A stretch of DNA of 64,000 nucleotides from Tabrizicola sp. (GCF_022842145.1 NZ_JALHQD010000003.1:468042-532041); one strand, 5' to 3'; positions 1 to 9,887 are shown, numbered from the stretch's first letter. Program-made: numbers and translations. The notes: a model not told the origin generated them from the sequence alone.

Positions 1-464
1 TCCTGCGGCCCCAAATCGGGATGCTAGACGACCGGCGGGCGCGGTGGCGGGCCTTGTATCAGGGGATGGAGCGGGGGTTGGCCGGTGCGCCGGGCTTGAA
101 GCTGATCCCACGGCCGCAGCACGAGGATTACATGGGGTCCAGTTTCCAGTTCCTGTTGCCCGGGTGGGAGCCTGCACGGGTGGCCGCTTTCGTGGCGGCG
201 GCGGCGGCGCGGGGGGTGGAACTGAAGTGGTTCGGCGCGGCGGAGCCTGCGGGCTTCACCAGCCGCTACGCGCATTGGCAATATGCCCGGCCCGAGGCGC
301 TGCCGCAGACCGACCGGGTGCTGGCGGGGCTGATCGACATGCGGCTGCCGCTGACCTTCCTGCCCGAGGACGTGAACCAGATCGCCCGCATCCTGAGCGA
401 AGAATCGGCCCTTGCGGCCAAGGCAGCGGCGCTTGGGCCGGTTGCGGCCGTGTCGGCGGATTGA
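1..464 (+). CDS. DegT/DnrJ/EryC1/StrS-type aminotransferase, C-terminal part (partial)
   Basis: The reading frame is open to the left edge, so only about the last 154 residues are present. The frame enters as RPQIGMLDDRRARW, like the helix that follows the PLP lysine region in sugar/peptide aminotransferases of the DegT fold. It ends with the family's usual tail, in which a LPLTFLPEDVNQIARIL segment matches the 'PL...L..EDV..I...L' ending. The active-site lysine lies outside the window, so activity cannot be judged. The ATG at 21 is internal, not a start. The stop overlaps the next gene's start (TGATG). A class-V or other fold-type I PLP enzyme is possible; the DegT assignment rests only on this C-terminal pattern. 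Confidence 0.65.
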   Translation, partial: LRPQIGMLDDRRARWRALYQGMERGLAGAPGLKLIPRPQHEDYMGSSFQFLLPGWEPARVAAFVAAAAARGVELKWFGAAEPAGFTSRYAHWQYARPEALPQTDRVLAGLIDMRLPLTFLPEDVNQIARILSEESALAAKAAALGPVAAVSAD

Positions 465-982
465 TGGGCTGGCTCTTTCGCCCCGCACGGCCTGCGGGGC
501 CGATGGTGCGCGGGTTGCGGCGTCTGGCAAGCCCGCGCTTCTACCTTCGCGGCGTGATCGTTGTGGCGCTGGGCGGGCTGGTTCTGGTGCCGACCATCGC
601 CGATCTGGTGAATGCCGGCATGAAGACGGTGGCGAGCGACCAGGGCGATTGCCGGATCATCCGGGTGGTCGACGGCGATACCGTCTCGTTGATCTGCCCC
701 GAGGATGGAATGGTCAGCGCGCGCATTCTGGGCTTCGACACGCCGGAGAAATACGCGCCGCGCTGCCTGGGCGAGTTCGTGGCGGCGGAACAGGCCAGTT
801 GGGCCTTGCGGACGATGATCCAGAAGGCGGACCGGATCAGCCTGGCTCAGGAGGGCACGGACCAGTATGGCCGCTCGCTGGTGAAGCTGGAGATCGACGG
901 AGTGGACGTAGGCCGGCTGATGATCCGGGCGGGCCATGCGCGGCAATATGGTGGCGGGTTGCGGGGGAGTTGGTGCGGATGA
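464..982 (+). CDS. Thermonuclease (SNase-like) family protein with N-terminal membrane anchor
   Basis: A protein of 172 residues starting at the ATG that overlaps the preceding stop. Residues about 25-45 are hydrophobic (LRGVIVVALGGLVLV), giving a signal anchor. The remainder is a compact Staphylococcal-nuclease-like OB fold with VVDGDTVSL, RILGFDTPE and DQYGRSLVKL. These hold the positions of the family's Ca-binding Asp, catalytic Glu and second Arg, so the active site looks intact. Five cysteines lie outside the anchor. The product probably acts in the periplasm as a phosphodiesterase or nuclease, but related proteins in this lineage are uncharacterised. It overlaps the next gene by 4 nt (ATGA). 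Confidence 0.8.
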   Translation: MGWLFRPARPAGPMVRGLRRLASPRFYLRGVIVVALGGLVLVPTIADLVNAGMKTVASDQGDCRIIRVVDGDTVSLICPEDGMVSARILGFDTPEKYAPRCLGEFVAAEQASWALRTMIQKADRISLAQEGTDQYGRSLVKLEIDGVDVGRLMIRAGHARQYGGGLRGSWCG

Positions 983-1776
983 GGGTGGTGCGGGAGACGG
1001 CGCTGTCGCTGAAGGTCGAAGTGTCGGACCTGACGGTGACGATGTTGCTGGACGGCGAGACGATGATGCCGGCGGACTGTCTGCGGGGATCGGACAGGGC
1101 GGGTCTGACCGACTATGCGCCGGGCGATCTGGTGGCGGGCAAGCTGCCATTGCCGGTGCGCGCCTTTCTGGTGCGAGGGCCCTCGGGGTGCCTGCTGATC
1201 GACGCAGGGGCGGCGCGGGCCTGGCACAAGGGGCTGGGGCGTCTGGGCGCGGCGCTGGCCGAGGCGGGGTCGGGGCCGCAGGAAGTGGACGTGGTGGCGC
1301 TGACGCATACCCATATCGATCATCTCTCCGGGCTGGTGGACGAGGACGGCGGGTTGGCATTCCCGAACGCCGAGCGGGTGTTCGTGGCGACCGAAGAGCT
1401 GATGGCCTTCCGGGCAGAGCCTCGGATGATCCCTGTCCTGCCACGCCTGATGCCGCTGGAGCAGGGGGATGGGCCTTTGGTGGGGGTGGTGGCGGTCAAT
1501 GCTCCGGGCCATTCGCCGGGGCATATGGCGTTCCTGGTCGAGGGAAGGTTGTTGATCTGGGGCGATCTGGTGCACCACCCGCTGCAGTTCGCTCGGCCCG
1601 AGGTGACCTGGAAGTTCGATGAGGATGCCGACCAGGCGCGGCAGACTCGGGCCGGGCTGTTCGAAAGGGTGCTGTCAGAGGGCTGGCTGGTCGCTGGCGC
1701 GCATTTGCCGCACCCCGGCATCGGGAGGCTGGAGCGGGACGGGTCGGCTTACAGCTTCCACCCCGTCACACGCTGA
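979..1776 (+). CDS. MBL-fold metallo-hydrolase
   Basis: A protein of 265 residues with the complete metallo-beta-lactamase-fold metal motif: THTHIDHLSG (HxHxDH), a later GHSPGH, the GDLVHH aspartate segment and a C-terminal HLPHPG. This layout resembles quorum-quenching lactonase-like and glyoxalase II-like hydrolases of about 260-300 residues. There is no signal peptide, so it should be cytoplasmic. The start is the ATG overlapping the stop of the nuclease gene, which suggests translational coupling. The substrate cannot be told from sequence; a hydrolysed ester, lactone or thioester is the usual family chemistry. Confidence 0.82.
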   Translation: MRVVRETALSLKVEVSDLTVTMLLDGETMMPADCLRGSDRAGLTDYAPGDLVAGKLPLPVRAFLVRGPSGCLLIDAGAARAWHKGLGRLGAALAEAGSGPQEVDVVALTHTHIDHLSGLVDEDGGLAFPNAERVFVATEELMAFRAEPRMIPVLPRLMPLEQGDGPLVGVVAVNAPGHSPGHMAFLVEGRLLIWGDLVHHPLQFARPEVTWKFDEDADQARQTRAGLFERVLSEGWLVAGAHLPHPGIGRLERDGSAYSFHPVTR

Positions 1777-1802
1777 GGCGGACCGAAGCGTAGCCGTCTG
1801 CA

Positions 1803-1870
1803 GATATCCCGGAGGTTTGAGGGCAACGCCCCCGTCGCCGAGGAGGAGGGCGTCAGCCCGACGAGGAGAC
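1803..1870 (+). repeat. Intergenic repeat, copy A (paired with 30511-30582)
   Basis: This stretch after the MBL-fold gene matches the reverse complement of 30511-30582. Both read: a TATCC(N)CGG(A/G)GGTTTG segment, a G-run/C-run hairpin around AAC or GAAAAC, then GAGGAGGGCG(C/T)(A/C)AGCC and CGACGA(G/C)GAGAC. Copy A has a weaker G/C hairpin. The two lie about 29 kb apart in opposite orientation, each just downstream of a plus-strand gene. Such gene-end repeats could act as terminators or mRNA 3'-end stabilisers. Confidence 0.55.
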
Positions 1871-1911
1871 TAGCGTCTCACGCGTCAGCGCCGGGTTTGA
1901 CAAACCACTTG

Positions 1912-2319
1912 TCACTGCGGGTAGGGCGAGGTGCCGCCGAGGCTGGCGTTGGTGTGCTGGGTCAGGGCGTCGCAGAGGCAGGCCTCGTCGGTGCAGGCGT
2001 CGCGGTGGGCGATGAAATCCTGATCGCGGGGCGGGTCGGTCTCGTCCACGTCCTGCCCCGTCGCGTTCTCGACCGCGTAGATCCAGGCCAGATCGTCCAG
2101 CCGTCCCATGCGCCAGAGGGGGGCGTTCGGCGCTTCGGACGCGGTGCACATCAGGATATGGGCGGGGACCGTGGGGGCATCGCAGCCGATGTCCGACAGG
2201 ACCATGCCGTACGAGGGTTCCAGCTCGGCGATGCGCGCCTCGACGGCGGCGAGGTCGATCTGGCAGGTCTGGGCCGAGGCGGTGCCGGCGGCACAGGCGA
2301 TCAGGAGGGCAAGGCGCAT
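1912..2319 (-). CDS. Small secreted protein of unknown function
   Basis: A protein of 135 residues with a clear cleavable signal peptide (MRLALLIACAAGTASAQ, cut after the A before QTCQ). The mature part is acidic and has seven cysteines, including a terminal ACTDEACLCDA cluster, which suggests disulfides in the periplasm. I recognise no family. It lies alone on the minus strand, divergent from nuoA. A ribosome site (AGGACCCTGCCCC on the minus strand) precedes the ATG. Confidence 0.6.
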   Translation of the reverse strand: MRLALLIACAAGTASAQTCQIDLAAVEARIAELEPSYGMVLSDIGCDAPTVPAHILMCTASEAPNAPLWRMGRLDDLAWIYAVENATGQDVDETDPPRDQDFIAHRDACTDEACLCDALTQHTNASLGGTSPYPQ

Positions 2320-2490
2320 GGGGCAGGGTCCTTTCGTCGTGCGGCAGGAAAGGCCGGTTGGAAGCGCCGGTCAAGGTAAGGGGAACCTCCGCTCTTGAAC
2401 GGCCAATCGGGCGTTCTAGATCCTGAGCGAAACTCTCTGTCATCACGGATTTTCTGCAACCGCAAAGGCCGGAATCCTGCCCGCCTTCGG

Positions 2491-2519
2491 TTGACCCCGG
2501 CATGGGTGCAGAGTAAACG
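2491..2519 (+). promoter_or_regulatory. Candidate sigma-70-type promoter of the nuo operon
   Basis: TTGACC, a 17-nt spacer and TAAACG lie 72 nt before the nuoA start, in the 271-bp gap between the secreted-protein gene and nuoA. The -35 is close to consensus; the -10 is weak. It is the best match I found in the gap, by eye only. Confidence 0.35.
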
Positions 2520-2590
2520 GGCGGGAAGACAAAGCGGGCGCGGTATGCGTTCGCATGCACGCGCGCCGCCAGCATTTGAAGGAGCCCCTC

Positions 2591-3480
<890 letters not shown>

Positions 3481-3484
3481 CCCC

Positions 3485-4108
3485 ATGTCCGAAGCCCTGC
3501 AGGAACTGGCCGCGATCATCGAGATGAAACAGCCCGAGGCGGTGGTGTCCTCGACCATCACGCATGGCGAGCTGACGCTGGTGGCGAACCTGGCGAACCT
3601 GGAAGCCCTGGTCGAGTGCCTTCGCGATGATGCCTCGTGCCGGTTCACCTCGCTGGTCGACATCACGGCGGTGGACTATCCCGAGCGCGCCCAGCGGTTC
3701 GACATGGTCTATCACTTCCTGTCGATGTACCGGAACCAGCGCATCCGCGTGAAGGTCGCGGTCCGCGACGATCAGATGGTGCCATCGATCCACGAGCTGC
3801 ATCCCTCCGCCAACTGGTTCGAGCGCGAGGTGTTCGACATGTTCGGCATCCTGTTCAGTGGCCACCCGGACCTGCGTCGCATCCTGACCGACTACGGTTT
3901 CCGGGGTTACCCCTTGCGCAAGGACTTCCCGACCACGGGTTACACCGAGGTCCGTTATGACGAGGCGCTGAAGCGCGTGGTCTATGAACCCGTGAACCTG
4001 GTGCAGGAGTACCGGCAGTTCGACTTCATGAGCCCGTGGGAGGGTGCCGACTACATCCTGCCCGGCGACGACAAGGCACGCGCAGGCGCGCCGGGAGAGA
4101 AGCCATGA
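3485..4108 (+). CDS. nuoC: NADH-quinone oxidoreductase subunit C
   Basis: The 30-kDa subunit of the complex I peripheral arm; 207 residues, not fused to NuoD. It has the family signature ERExFDMFGI (here [21 protein letters not shown]) followed by [16 protein letters not shown]. The tail after [16 protein letters not shown] is the usual short C-terminus. Its TGA overlaps the ATG of a 20-codon reading frame lying between nuoC and nuoD. Confidence 0.95.
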   Translation: MSEALQELAAIIEMKQPEAVVSSTITHGELTLVANLANLEALVECLRDDASCRFTSLVDITAVDYPERAQRFDMVYHFLSMYRNQRIRVKVAVRDDQMVPSIHELHPSANWFEREVFDMFGILFSGHPDLRRILTDYGFRGYPLRKDFPTTGYTEVRYDEALKRVVYEPVNLVQEYRQFDFMSPWEGADYILPGDDKARAGAPGEKP

Positions 4109-4167
4109 TGGCCCGCGACCGTAGGGAAGCAAAGTGCATGGCCCGCGACCGCAAGGGAGCAAACTGA
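4105..4167 (+). CDS. 20-residue internally repeated mini-ORF between nuoC and nuoD
   Basis: ATG at 4105 overlaps the nuoC stop (ATGA) and the TGA at 4165-4167 overlaps the nuoD ATG (TGATG). The frame is two in-frame 30-nt units, 4108-4137 and 4138-4167, identical at 25 of 30 positions. Each reads MARDR(R/K)(E/G)A, and each contains a purine-rich AGGGA-like stretch, the second of which is the ribosome site of nuoD. It may be a real translated coupling peptide, or simply a duplicated leader whose function is to keep ribosomes loaded on nuoD. No family is recognised. Confidence 0.4.
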   Translation: MMARDRREAKCMARDRKGAN

Positions 4168-5402
4168 TGGACGGCGATATCCGCGTGAACACCTATGACG
4201 ACGGCTCGAAGGATTTCGAGACCGGCGAACAGCGCATCCGCAACTTCAACATCAACTTCGGCCCGCAACACCCGGCGGCGCATGGCGTGCTGCGTCTGGT
4301 GCTGGAGCTGGACGGCGAGATCGTCGAACGCTGCGACCCGCATATAGGCCTTTTGCACCGCGGGACCGAAAAGCTGATGGAGAGCAGGACCTACCTGCAG
4401 AACCTGCCCTACTTCGACCGCCTCGACTATGTTGCGCCGATGAACCAGGAACATGCCTGGTGTCTGGCGATCGAGCGGCTGACCGGCACCGAGGTGCCGC
4501 GTCGCGCGTCTCTGATCCGGGTGCTGTTCTGCGAGATTGGCCGGGTGCTGAACCACCTTCTGAACGTCACCACGCAGGCGATGGACGTGGGCGCGCTGAC
4601 GCCGCCGCTCTGGGGCTTCGAGGAACGCGAAAAGCTGATGGTGTTCTATGAACGGGCCAGCGGAGCTCGCCTTCATGCGGCGTACTTCCGGCCCGGTGGC
4701 GTACACGTCGACCTTCCGGATCAGCTGGTCGAAGACATCGACCAATGGGCGGTGGAATTCCCCCGCGTGCTGGACGACATCGACGGCCTTCTGACCGAGA
4801 ACCGCATCTTCAAGCAGCGCAACGCCGATATCGGCATCGTCACCGAGGCGGATATCCAGAAATGGGGCTACTCGGGCGTGATGGTGCGCGGATCGGGCCT
4901 CGCCTGGGACCTGCGGCGCGCGCAGCCCTATGAATGCTACGACGAGTTCGAGTTCCAGATCCCCGTCGGCAAGAATGGCGACTGCTATGACCGCTACCTC
5001 TGCCGGATGGAGGAGATGCGCCAGTCGACGTCGATCATCCGCCAGGCCTGCGCCAAGCTGCGGGTGGAAAAGGGCGACGTGCTGTCGCGCGGCAAGATCA
5101 CGCCGCCGAAGCGGGGCGAGATGAAGACCTCGATGGAGGCGCTCATCCACCACTTCAAGCTTTACACCGAGGGCTTCCACGTCCCCGCGGGCGAGATCTA
5201 CGCCGCGGTCGAGGCGCCCAAGGGCGAGTTCGGGGTCTACCTGGTGTCGGACGGGACCAACAAGCCCTACCGCACCAAGATCCGCGCGCCGGGCTATCTG
5301 CACCTGCAGTCGATGGACTACATCTGCAAGGGGCACCAGTTGGCTGACGTTTCGGCCATCATCGGCACGATGGACATCGTCTTCGGGGAGGTTGACCGTT
5401 GA
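4167..5402 (+). CDS. nuoD: NADH-quinone oxidoreductase subunit D
   Basis: The 49-kDa quinone-site subunit of complex I, 411 residues. It shows [15 protein letters not shown] near the N-terminus, the [11 protein letters not shown] motif, and the [17 protein letters not shown] and [19 protein letters not shown] blocks towards the C-terminus. The start is the ATG at 4167, preceded by AAGGGAGC at 4153-4160 and overlapping the stop of the mini-ORF; the in-frame ATG upstream belongs to the duplicated leader. The stop overlaps the ATG of the next small gene. Confidence 0.96.
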   Translation: MDGDIRVNTYDDGSKDFETGEQRIRNFNINFGPQHPAAHGVLRLVLELDGEIVERCDPHIGLLHRGTEKLMESRTYLQNLPYFDRLDYVAPMNQEHAWCLAIERLTGTEVPRRASLIRVLFCEIGRVLNHLLNVTTQAMDVGALTPPLWGFEEREKLMVFYERASGARLHAAYFRPGGVHVDLPDQLVEDIDQWAVEFPRVLDDIDGLLTENRIFKQRNADIGIVTEADIQKWGYSGVMVRGSGLAWDLRRAQPYECYDEFEFQIPVGKNGDCYDRYLCRMEEMRQSTSIIRQACAKLRVEKGDVLSRGKITPPKRGEMKTSMEALIHHFKLYTEGFHVPAGEIYAAVEAPKGEFGVYLVSDGTNKPYRTKIRAPGYLHLQSMDYICKGHQLADVSAIIGTMDIVFGEVDR

Positions 5403-5560
5403 TGCCGGACGTCACGATCAACCTGTGGACGCTGATCCTTGGCGCGGCCTCGGGACTTGCCGGGGTCATGGCTGCCAAGTTTGGAAACCGTCTTGTCATG
5501 GGTGCCGTCGCCGGTGCCGCTACCGCCGTAATCCTGACTATCGCCAGGGGATATTTCTAG
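5402..5560 (+). CDS. 52-residue small membrane protein between nuoD and nuoE
   Basis: A short frame starting at the ATG that overlaps the nuoD TGA, and ending TAG three nt before the nuoE ATG. The product has two hydrophobic stretches, LWTLILGAASGLAGVMA and LVMGAVAGAATAVILTIA, separated by KFGNR. Both are rich in small residues (GxxxG-like), as in tightly packed helical hairpins. The perfect packing between nuoD and nuoE and the membrane-protein composition argue for a real gene. An assembly or stabilising role for complex I is inference from context only. It is shorter than usual gene-calling limits and is easily missed. Confidence 0.65.
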   Translation: MPDVTINLWTLILGAASGLAGVMAAKFGNRLVMGAVAGAATAVILTIARGYF

Positions 5561-5563
5561 ACC

Positions 5564-6742
5564 ATGCTGCGCCGCCTTTACAAAGACCAGCCCGCCTCCT
5601 TCTCCTTCACGCCGGCGAACCTGGCTTGGGCCAAGGGCCAGATCTCCAAGTACCCCGAGGGCCGTCAGGCCAGCGCGATCATCCCGCTTCTGTGGCGCGC
5701 GCAGGAGCAGGAGGGGTGGCTCTCCCGTCCCGCCATCGAGCATGTCGCTGACATGCTGGGGCTGGCCTATATCCGGGCGCTGGAAGTGGCGACCTTCTAC
5801 TTCATGTTCCAGTTGCAGCCGGTCGGCAGCGTGGCGCATATCCAGATCTGCGGCACGACGTCCTGCATGATCTGCGGGGCGGAGGATCTGGTGGCGGTGG
5901 CCAAGGAGCTGATCTCCAGGACCCCCCACACGCTGAGCGCGGATGGCAAGTTCTCGTGGGAAGAGGTCGAGTGTCTGGGGGCCTGTGCCAACGCTCCGAT
6001 GGCGCAGATCGGCAAGGACTACTACGAGGACCTGACGGGCGAGAAGCTGCGTGAGCTGATCGAGCGGTTCCGCATGGGCGAAGTTCCGGTGCCGGGGTCG
6101 CAGATCGGGCGCTATGCGGCGGAACCGGTCGGGGGTCTGACCAGCCTCAAGGAGTTCGAGTCGGGCCGCAAGCAGTTCAATGCCAGCGTGCAGGCGGCGG
6201 TGGACCTGAAGGATACGGTCAAGCGGATCGACGGGACGGAAGTCCCGCTGACGACGCCCTGGCTGGGCAAGCCTGCCGCGGTGACGCCGGCGAAGGGCAG
6301 GGAAGTCGAGCCGAAGCCCGGTGCGGGTGCGGTGGCCGATGCGACCGGCGCGACCGTCCAGGAGGCGAAGGCTTCGTCCCCCGGCAAACCCAAGTCGGAC
6401 GGCAATGCGCCCAATGCGACTCCGCTGGCGACACCCGAGGCCCGGGCATCGGGCCAGGCGGGGGGCGTGAAGCCTGCGGGCCTGTCCGCGCCGAAGGACG
6501 ACAAGGCGGATGACCTGAAGCTGATCGTCGGGATCGGTCCGAAGCTGGAAGCCCTGTGCAACCGGCTTGGTTTCTTCCACTTCGACCAGATCGCGAACTG
6601 GACGCCGGGCGAAATCGCCTGGGTGGACGAGAACCTGGAAGGCTTCAAGGGTCGGGTGACCCGTGACAAGTGGGTGGTTCAGGCGAAGATCCTGGCAGCC
6701 GGCGGGAGTGTGGCAGAGGCGGAAGCGGCGGCGAAGGCGTAA
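5564..6742 (+). CDS. nuoE: NADH-quinone oxidoreductase subunit E with C-terminal helix-hairpin-helix-like extension
   Basis: Residues 1 to about 180 are a standard NuoE (24-kDa subunit, thioredoxin-like). It has the N1a cluster ligands C96, C101, C137 and C141 in ICGTTSC and ECLGAC. Unlike the roughly 170-residue E. coli subunit, the protein has 392 residues. An Ala/Pro/Lys-rich linker (about 210-310) leads to a C-terminal domain (about 315-385) with [23 protein letters not shown] and [10 protein letters not shown]. That domain resembles the helix-3-turn-helix fold of flap-endonuclease-like proteins (COG3743 type). The next two genes end in the same domain. Long NuoE proteins of this kind are known in Rhodobacter; the role of the extension is not known to me. 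Confidence 0.93.
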   Translation: MLRRLYKDQPASFSFTPANLAWAKGQISKYPEGRQASAIIPLLWRAQEQEGWLSRPAIEHVADMLGLAYIRALEVATFYFMFQLQPVGSVAHIQICGTTSCMICGAEDLVAVAKELISRTPHTLSADGKFSWEEVECLGACANAPMAQIGKDYYEDLTGEKLRELIERFRMGEVPVPGSQIGRYAAEPVGGLTSLKEFESGRKQFNASVQAAVDLKDTVKRIDGTEVPLTTPWLGKPAAVTPAKGREVEPKPGAGAVADATGATVQEAKASSPGKPKSDGNAPNATPLATPEARASGQAGGVKPAGLSAPKDDKADDLKLIVGIGPKLEALCNRLGFFHFDQIANWTPGEIAWVDENLEGFKGRVTRDKWVVQAKILAAGGSVAEAEAAAKA

Positions 6743-6776
6743 AGCTGCCGCAGGGTAGTTGGTGCGGTAAGGGTGG

Positions 6777-7724
6777 ATGATGGACAGCGACGACGATACG
6801 ACGATCGGCATGGGTGGCTGGGCTCTGGTGGTTCTTTCCGGAGTCGTGACCTTTGCCGTGCTGCGTGGCTGGCTGTACTATCATCCGGTCCCGGCGGCGC
6901 TGTTTTCGCTGGCCATTGCGCTGATCGTGGTGCTGGTCCTGTTTCGCCTCGCCGTCGCGGTGAACCGCTATGACGACGCGGAGGAGGAGGCGCACCGGGT
7001 TCGCAAGGTGGTGCCTTCGACCGCGGATGTCGGCATGCGGATCGGCGGGGACAGCGTTGCAACGACGCCCTCCGCGATGGCCGTGCCGGTCCGCGCCGAA
7101 GGTTCGGTCGTGCCGCAGCGACCTTCGTCCGTGATGACGCCGCTGGCCAGTATCGAGGCGGCCCCGGTGATCCTGCCTCCGGTCATGGCCGCGCCTTTGG
7201 TGGCCGATGCCGTGGTGCTGGCACCGGTGGCGAAGGCTGCCGCAAAGCCGAAAGCCGAGGCCAAGGCGAAGGTCGCAAAGCCCAAGGCCGAGAAGCCCGC
7301 GGCCGTGGCCAAGTCGACTGGCGCCGCAGGGGCGAAGCCGAAGGCCGAACCGAAGCCGAAGGTGGAGCCGAAGCCGAAGGCCGAGCCGAAGCCGAAGGCC
7401 GAGAAATCGGCGAAGCCCAAGACCGCCAAGGCGGCCGCGCCGCAGGGTCTGGTCCGTCTGACCGCGCCCCGCCTGGGCCAGCCGGACGATCTGCAAGAGA
7501 TCGAGGGGATCGGTCCGGCGCTGGAAAAGCTGGTCAATTCCCTGGGGTTTTACCATTTCGACCAGATCGCGGGCTGGACCGATGCCGACGCTGCCCTGGT
7601 CGATGCCGAGATGAAGACGTTCAAGGGCCGCATCGCCCGCGACAAATGGGTGGAGCAGGCACGGATCATCGTCAACGACGGGCTTGAGGCGTTCCGCGAA
7701 CACGCCAGGGCCAATGATTACTGA
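6777..7724 (+). CDS. Membrane-anchored protein with Lys/Pro-rich linker and helix-hairpin-helix-like C-terminal domain
   Basis: A protein of 315 residues. Two hydrophobic segments occupy about residues 11-60 (WALVVLSGVVTFAVL and LFSLAIALIVVLVLF). A long Ala/Pro/Val then Lys/Pro/Ala-rich region follows, with repeated KPKAEPKPK units at about 155-220. The C-terminal domain (about 235-305) has IEGIGPALEKLVNSLGF, FDQIAGW and FKGRIARDKW. That domain is clearly homologous to the NuoE extension and to the next gene. The linker is low-complexity and basic, suited to binding nucleic acid or an acidic partner. Starts at ATGATG, 6777 or 6780. Situated inside the nuo operon, which suggests a complex I-related job, though the domain is usually linked to DNA binding. 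Confidence 0.8.
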   Translation: MMDSDDDTTIGMGGWALVVLSGVVTFAVLRGWLYYHPVPAALFSLAIALIVVLVLFRLAVAVNRYDDAEEEAHRVRKVVPSTADVGMRIGGDSVATTPSAMAVPVRAEGSVVPQRPSSVMTPLASIEAAPVILPPVMAAPLVADAVVLAPVAKAAAKPKAEAKAKVAKPKAEKPAAVAKSTGAAGAKPKAEPKPKVEPKPKAEPKPKAEKSAKPKTAKAAAPQGLVRLTAPRLGQPDDLQEIEGIGPALEKLVNSLGFYHFDQIAGWTDADAALVDAEMKTFKGRIARDKWVEQARIIVNDGLEAFREHARANDY

Positions 7725-7771
7725 AGCCATCGGTGGCCCCGCACGGGCTGCTGCAACGGGAGTGACATGGA

Positions 7772-8347
7772 ATGCGTAGAGCAGAGAATGTGAATGCCCC
7801 CTCGATTGGTGGCTGGATCCTGGCGGCGACGGCGGGGCTGGTCGCCTTTGCGCTGCTGACGGTGTTGGGCGACTTTGATCTGACCCCGGCAGTCGCCGTC
7901 GCCGGTGTGCTGACGGTGGTCGTGGGTCTGATCGTCGGCATGCCCTGGGGTGCCAGCATGCCGGCCCCGCGCGCGATGCCCGCTCACGCGCCGCAGGCGG
8001 CTGTATCCCATCCCGCGGCCCCGGCGGCCGTCATGGCGGCGCCTGTGGCTGCTGCTACGGGTTCCGAAGGGCCGGCCCGGCTGGATGCTCCGCGCGCCGG
8101 CAAGGCGGACAACCTGAAGGAAATCGAGGGCATCGGCCCGGCGATGGAAAAGCTGGTGAACGAGATGGGGTTCTTCCATTTCGACCAGATCGCGCAGTGG
8201 AGCGAAGCCGACGTCGCCTGGGTCGACGCGAACATGAAGAATTTCAAGGGCCGCATCACCCGCGATCGCTGGGTGGCGCAGGCCAAGATCATCGTCAAAG
8301 AAGGGCTTGAGGCGTTCCGGGAACGCGCCAAGACCAACAGCTACTGA
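7772..8347 (+). CDS. Second membrane-anchored protein with helix-hairpin-helix-like C-terminal domain
   Basis: A protein of 191 residues: two hydrophobic helices (IGGWILAATAGLVAFALLTVL and AVAGVLTVVVGLIVGM), a short Ala/Pro linker, then the same C-terminal domain as NuoE and the previous gene. It reads IEGIGPAMEKLVNEMGF, FDQIAQW and FKGRITRDRW. It is closer to the previous gene than to NuoE and probably arose by local duplication with loss of the Lys/Pro linker. The distance from the previous stop is 47 nt. The function is unknown to me. Confidence 0.8.
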   Translation: MRRAENVNAPSIGGWILAATAGLVAFALLTVLGDFDLTPAVAVAGVLTVVVGLIVGMPWGASMPAPRAMPAHAPQAAVSHPAAPAAVMAAPVAAATGSEGPARLDAPRAGKADNLKEIEGIGPAMEKLVNEMGFFHFDQIAQWSEADVAWVDANMKNFKGRITRDRWVAQAKIIVKEGLEAFRERAKTNSY

Positions 8348-8353
8348 AGACCC

Positions 8354-8581
8354 ATGGTGCAGACCCGTCCCGATCCAGCCGATGTCCAGCGCGCCCGCCA
8401 GGCGCGGCTGGTGGGCATCGTGCTGGCGGTGACGATCGTTTTGTGGATGGCGGCCCAGTGGTTGGGCGGAAAACTCGGGTTGGAGGTGCGCTTCGTGTTC
8501 CTCTTCGACCTTCTCGCCATCGCGGCCTTTGTCTGGGCCCTGGTGGTGACGTATCAGATCTGGCGCGGACGCCGGGGTTAG
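8354..8581 (+). CDS. 75-residue two-helix membrane protein (DUF5337-like)
   Basis: A small protein with two transmembrane segments ([21 protein letters not shown] and [21 protein letters not shown]) and a basic C-terminus (WRGRRG). It sits 6 nt after the previous gene and 10 nt before nuoF. From memory it matches a family restricted to Rhodobacterales and listed as DUF5337, found at this place in the nuo operon; that name needs a profile search. A complex I accessory or assembly role is inferred from location. Confidence 0.75.
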   Translation: MVQTRPDPADVQRARQARLVGIVLAVTIVLWMAAQWLGGKLGLEVRFVFLFDLLAIAAFVWALVVTYQIWRGRRG

Positions 8582-8591
8582 GAAGACCAAG

Positions 8592-9887
8592 ATGCTCAAG
8601 GATCAGGACCGCATTTTCAGCAACCTCTACGGGATGCATGACCGCAGCCTGAAGGGTGCGATGAAGCGCGGGCATTGGAATGGCACCGCCGACATCATCA
8701 AGCGCGGGCGCGACACCATCATCGAGCAGGTGAAGGCTTCGGGCCTGCGGGGCCGGGGTGGCGCGGGCTTCCCGACGGGCCTGAAGTGGTCGTTCATGCC
8801 CAAGCAGTCGGACGGGCGGCCGTCGTATCTGGTCATCAATGCCGACGAATCCGAGCCGGGGACCTGCAAGGACCGCGAAATCATGCGGCACGACCCGCAC
8901 ACGCTGATCGAGGGCGCGCTGATCGCTGCCTTCGCGATGAACGCGAACGCCTGCTACATCTACATCCGCGGCGAATACATCCGCGAGCGTGAGGCGCTGC
9001 AGGCCGCCATCGACGAATGCTATGACGCCGGGATGCTGGGCAAGAACGCGGCCAAGTCGGGCTGGGACTTCGATCTGTACCTGCACCACGGGGCAGGGGC
9101 CTATATCTGCGGTGAAGAGACCGCGCTTCTGGAGTCCTTGGAAGGCAAGAAGGGCATGCCCCGGATGAAGCCGCCGTTCCCGGCGGGCTCGGGTCTGTAT
9201 GGCTGCCCGACGACGGTGAACAACGTCGAATCCATCGCCGTGGTGCCGACGATCCTGCGGCGCGGGTCGGACTGGTTTGCCTCCTTCGGGCGGCCGAACA
9301 ACACCGGGACCAAGCTTTTCGGCATCTCGGGCCACGTGATGCAGCCCTGCGTCGTGGAAGAGGCGATGTCGATTCCGCTCAAGGAGTTGCTGGAGCGTCA
9401 CTGCGGCGGCGTTCGCGGCGGCTGGAAGAACATCAAGGCCGTGATCCCCGGCGGGTCTTCGGTGCCTTTGCTGACCCAGGCGCAATGCGACGACGCGATC
9501 ATGGACTTCGACTGGCTGCGCGAGCAGCGGTCAGGCCTTGGTACCGCGGCGGTGATCGTGATGGATCAGTCCACCGACGTCATCAAGGCGATCTGGCGGC
9601 TGTCGAAGTTCTACAAGCACGAGTCCTGCGGCCAGTGCACCCCCTGCCGCGAGGGCACGGGTTGGATGATGCGCGTGATGGACCGTCTGGTGCGCGGCGA
9701 GGCGGAGGTCGAGGAGATCGACATGCTTCTCAGCGTGACCAAGCAGGTCGAGGGCCACACCATCTGCGCCCTTGGCGACGCCGCCGCCTGGCCGATCCAG
9801 GGCCTGATCCGCGCCTTCCGCGACGAGATCGAGGACCGCATCAAGGCCAAGCGCACCGGCCGTGTCACCGCGGTCGCGGCGGAGTGA
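8592..9887 (+). CDS. nuoF: NADH-quinone oxidoreductase subunit F
   Basis: The 51-kDa NADH- and FMN-binding subunit of complex I, 431 residues. The N-terminal [13 protein letters not shown] (from residue 54) and the [13 protein letters not shown] segment form the NADH/FMN site. [15 protein letters not shown] carries C346, C349 and C352 of cluster N3, with a fourth cysteine in [13 protein letters not shown]. The stop overlaps the start of the next small gene. Confidence 0.96.
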   Translation: MLKDQDRIFSNLYGMHDRSLKGAMKRGHWNGTADIIKRGRDTIIEQVKASGLRGRGGAGFPTGLKWSFMPKQSDGRPSYLVINADESEPGTCKDREIMRHDPHTLIEGALIAAFAMNANACYIYIRGEYIREREALQAAIDECYDAGMLGKNAAKSGWDFDLYLHHGAGAYICGEETALLESLEGKKGMPRMKPPFPAGSGLYGCPTTVNNVESIAVVPTILRRGSDWFASFGRPNNTGTKLFGISGHVMQPCVVEEAMSIPLKELLERHCGGVRGGWKNIKAVIPGGSSVPLLTQAQCDDAIMDFDWLREQRSGLGTAAVIVMDQSTDVIKAIWRLSKFYKHESCGQCTPCREGTGWMMRVMDRLVRGEAEVEEIDMLLSVTKQVEGHTICALGDAAAWPIQGLIRAFRDEIEDRIKAKRTGRVTAVAAE

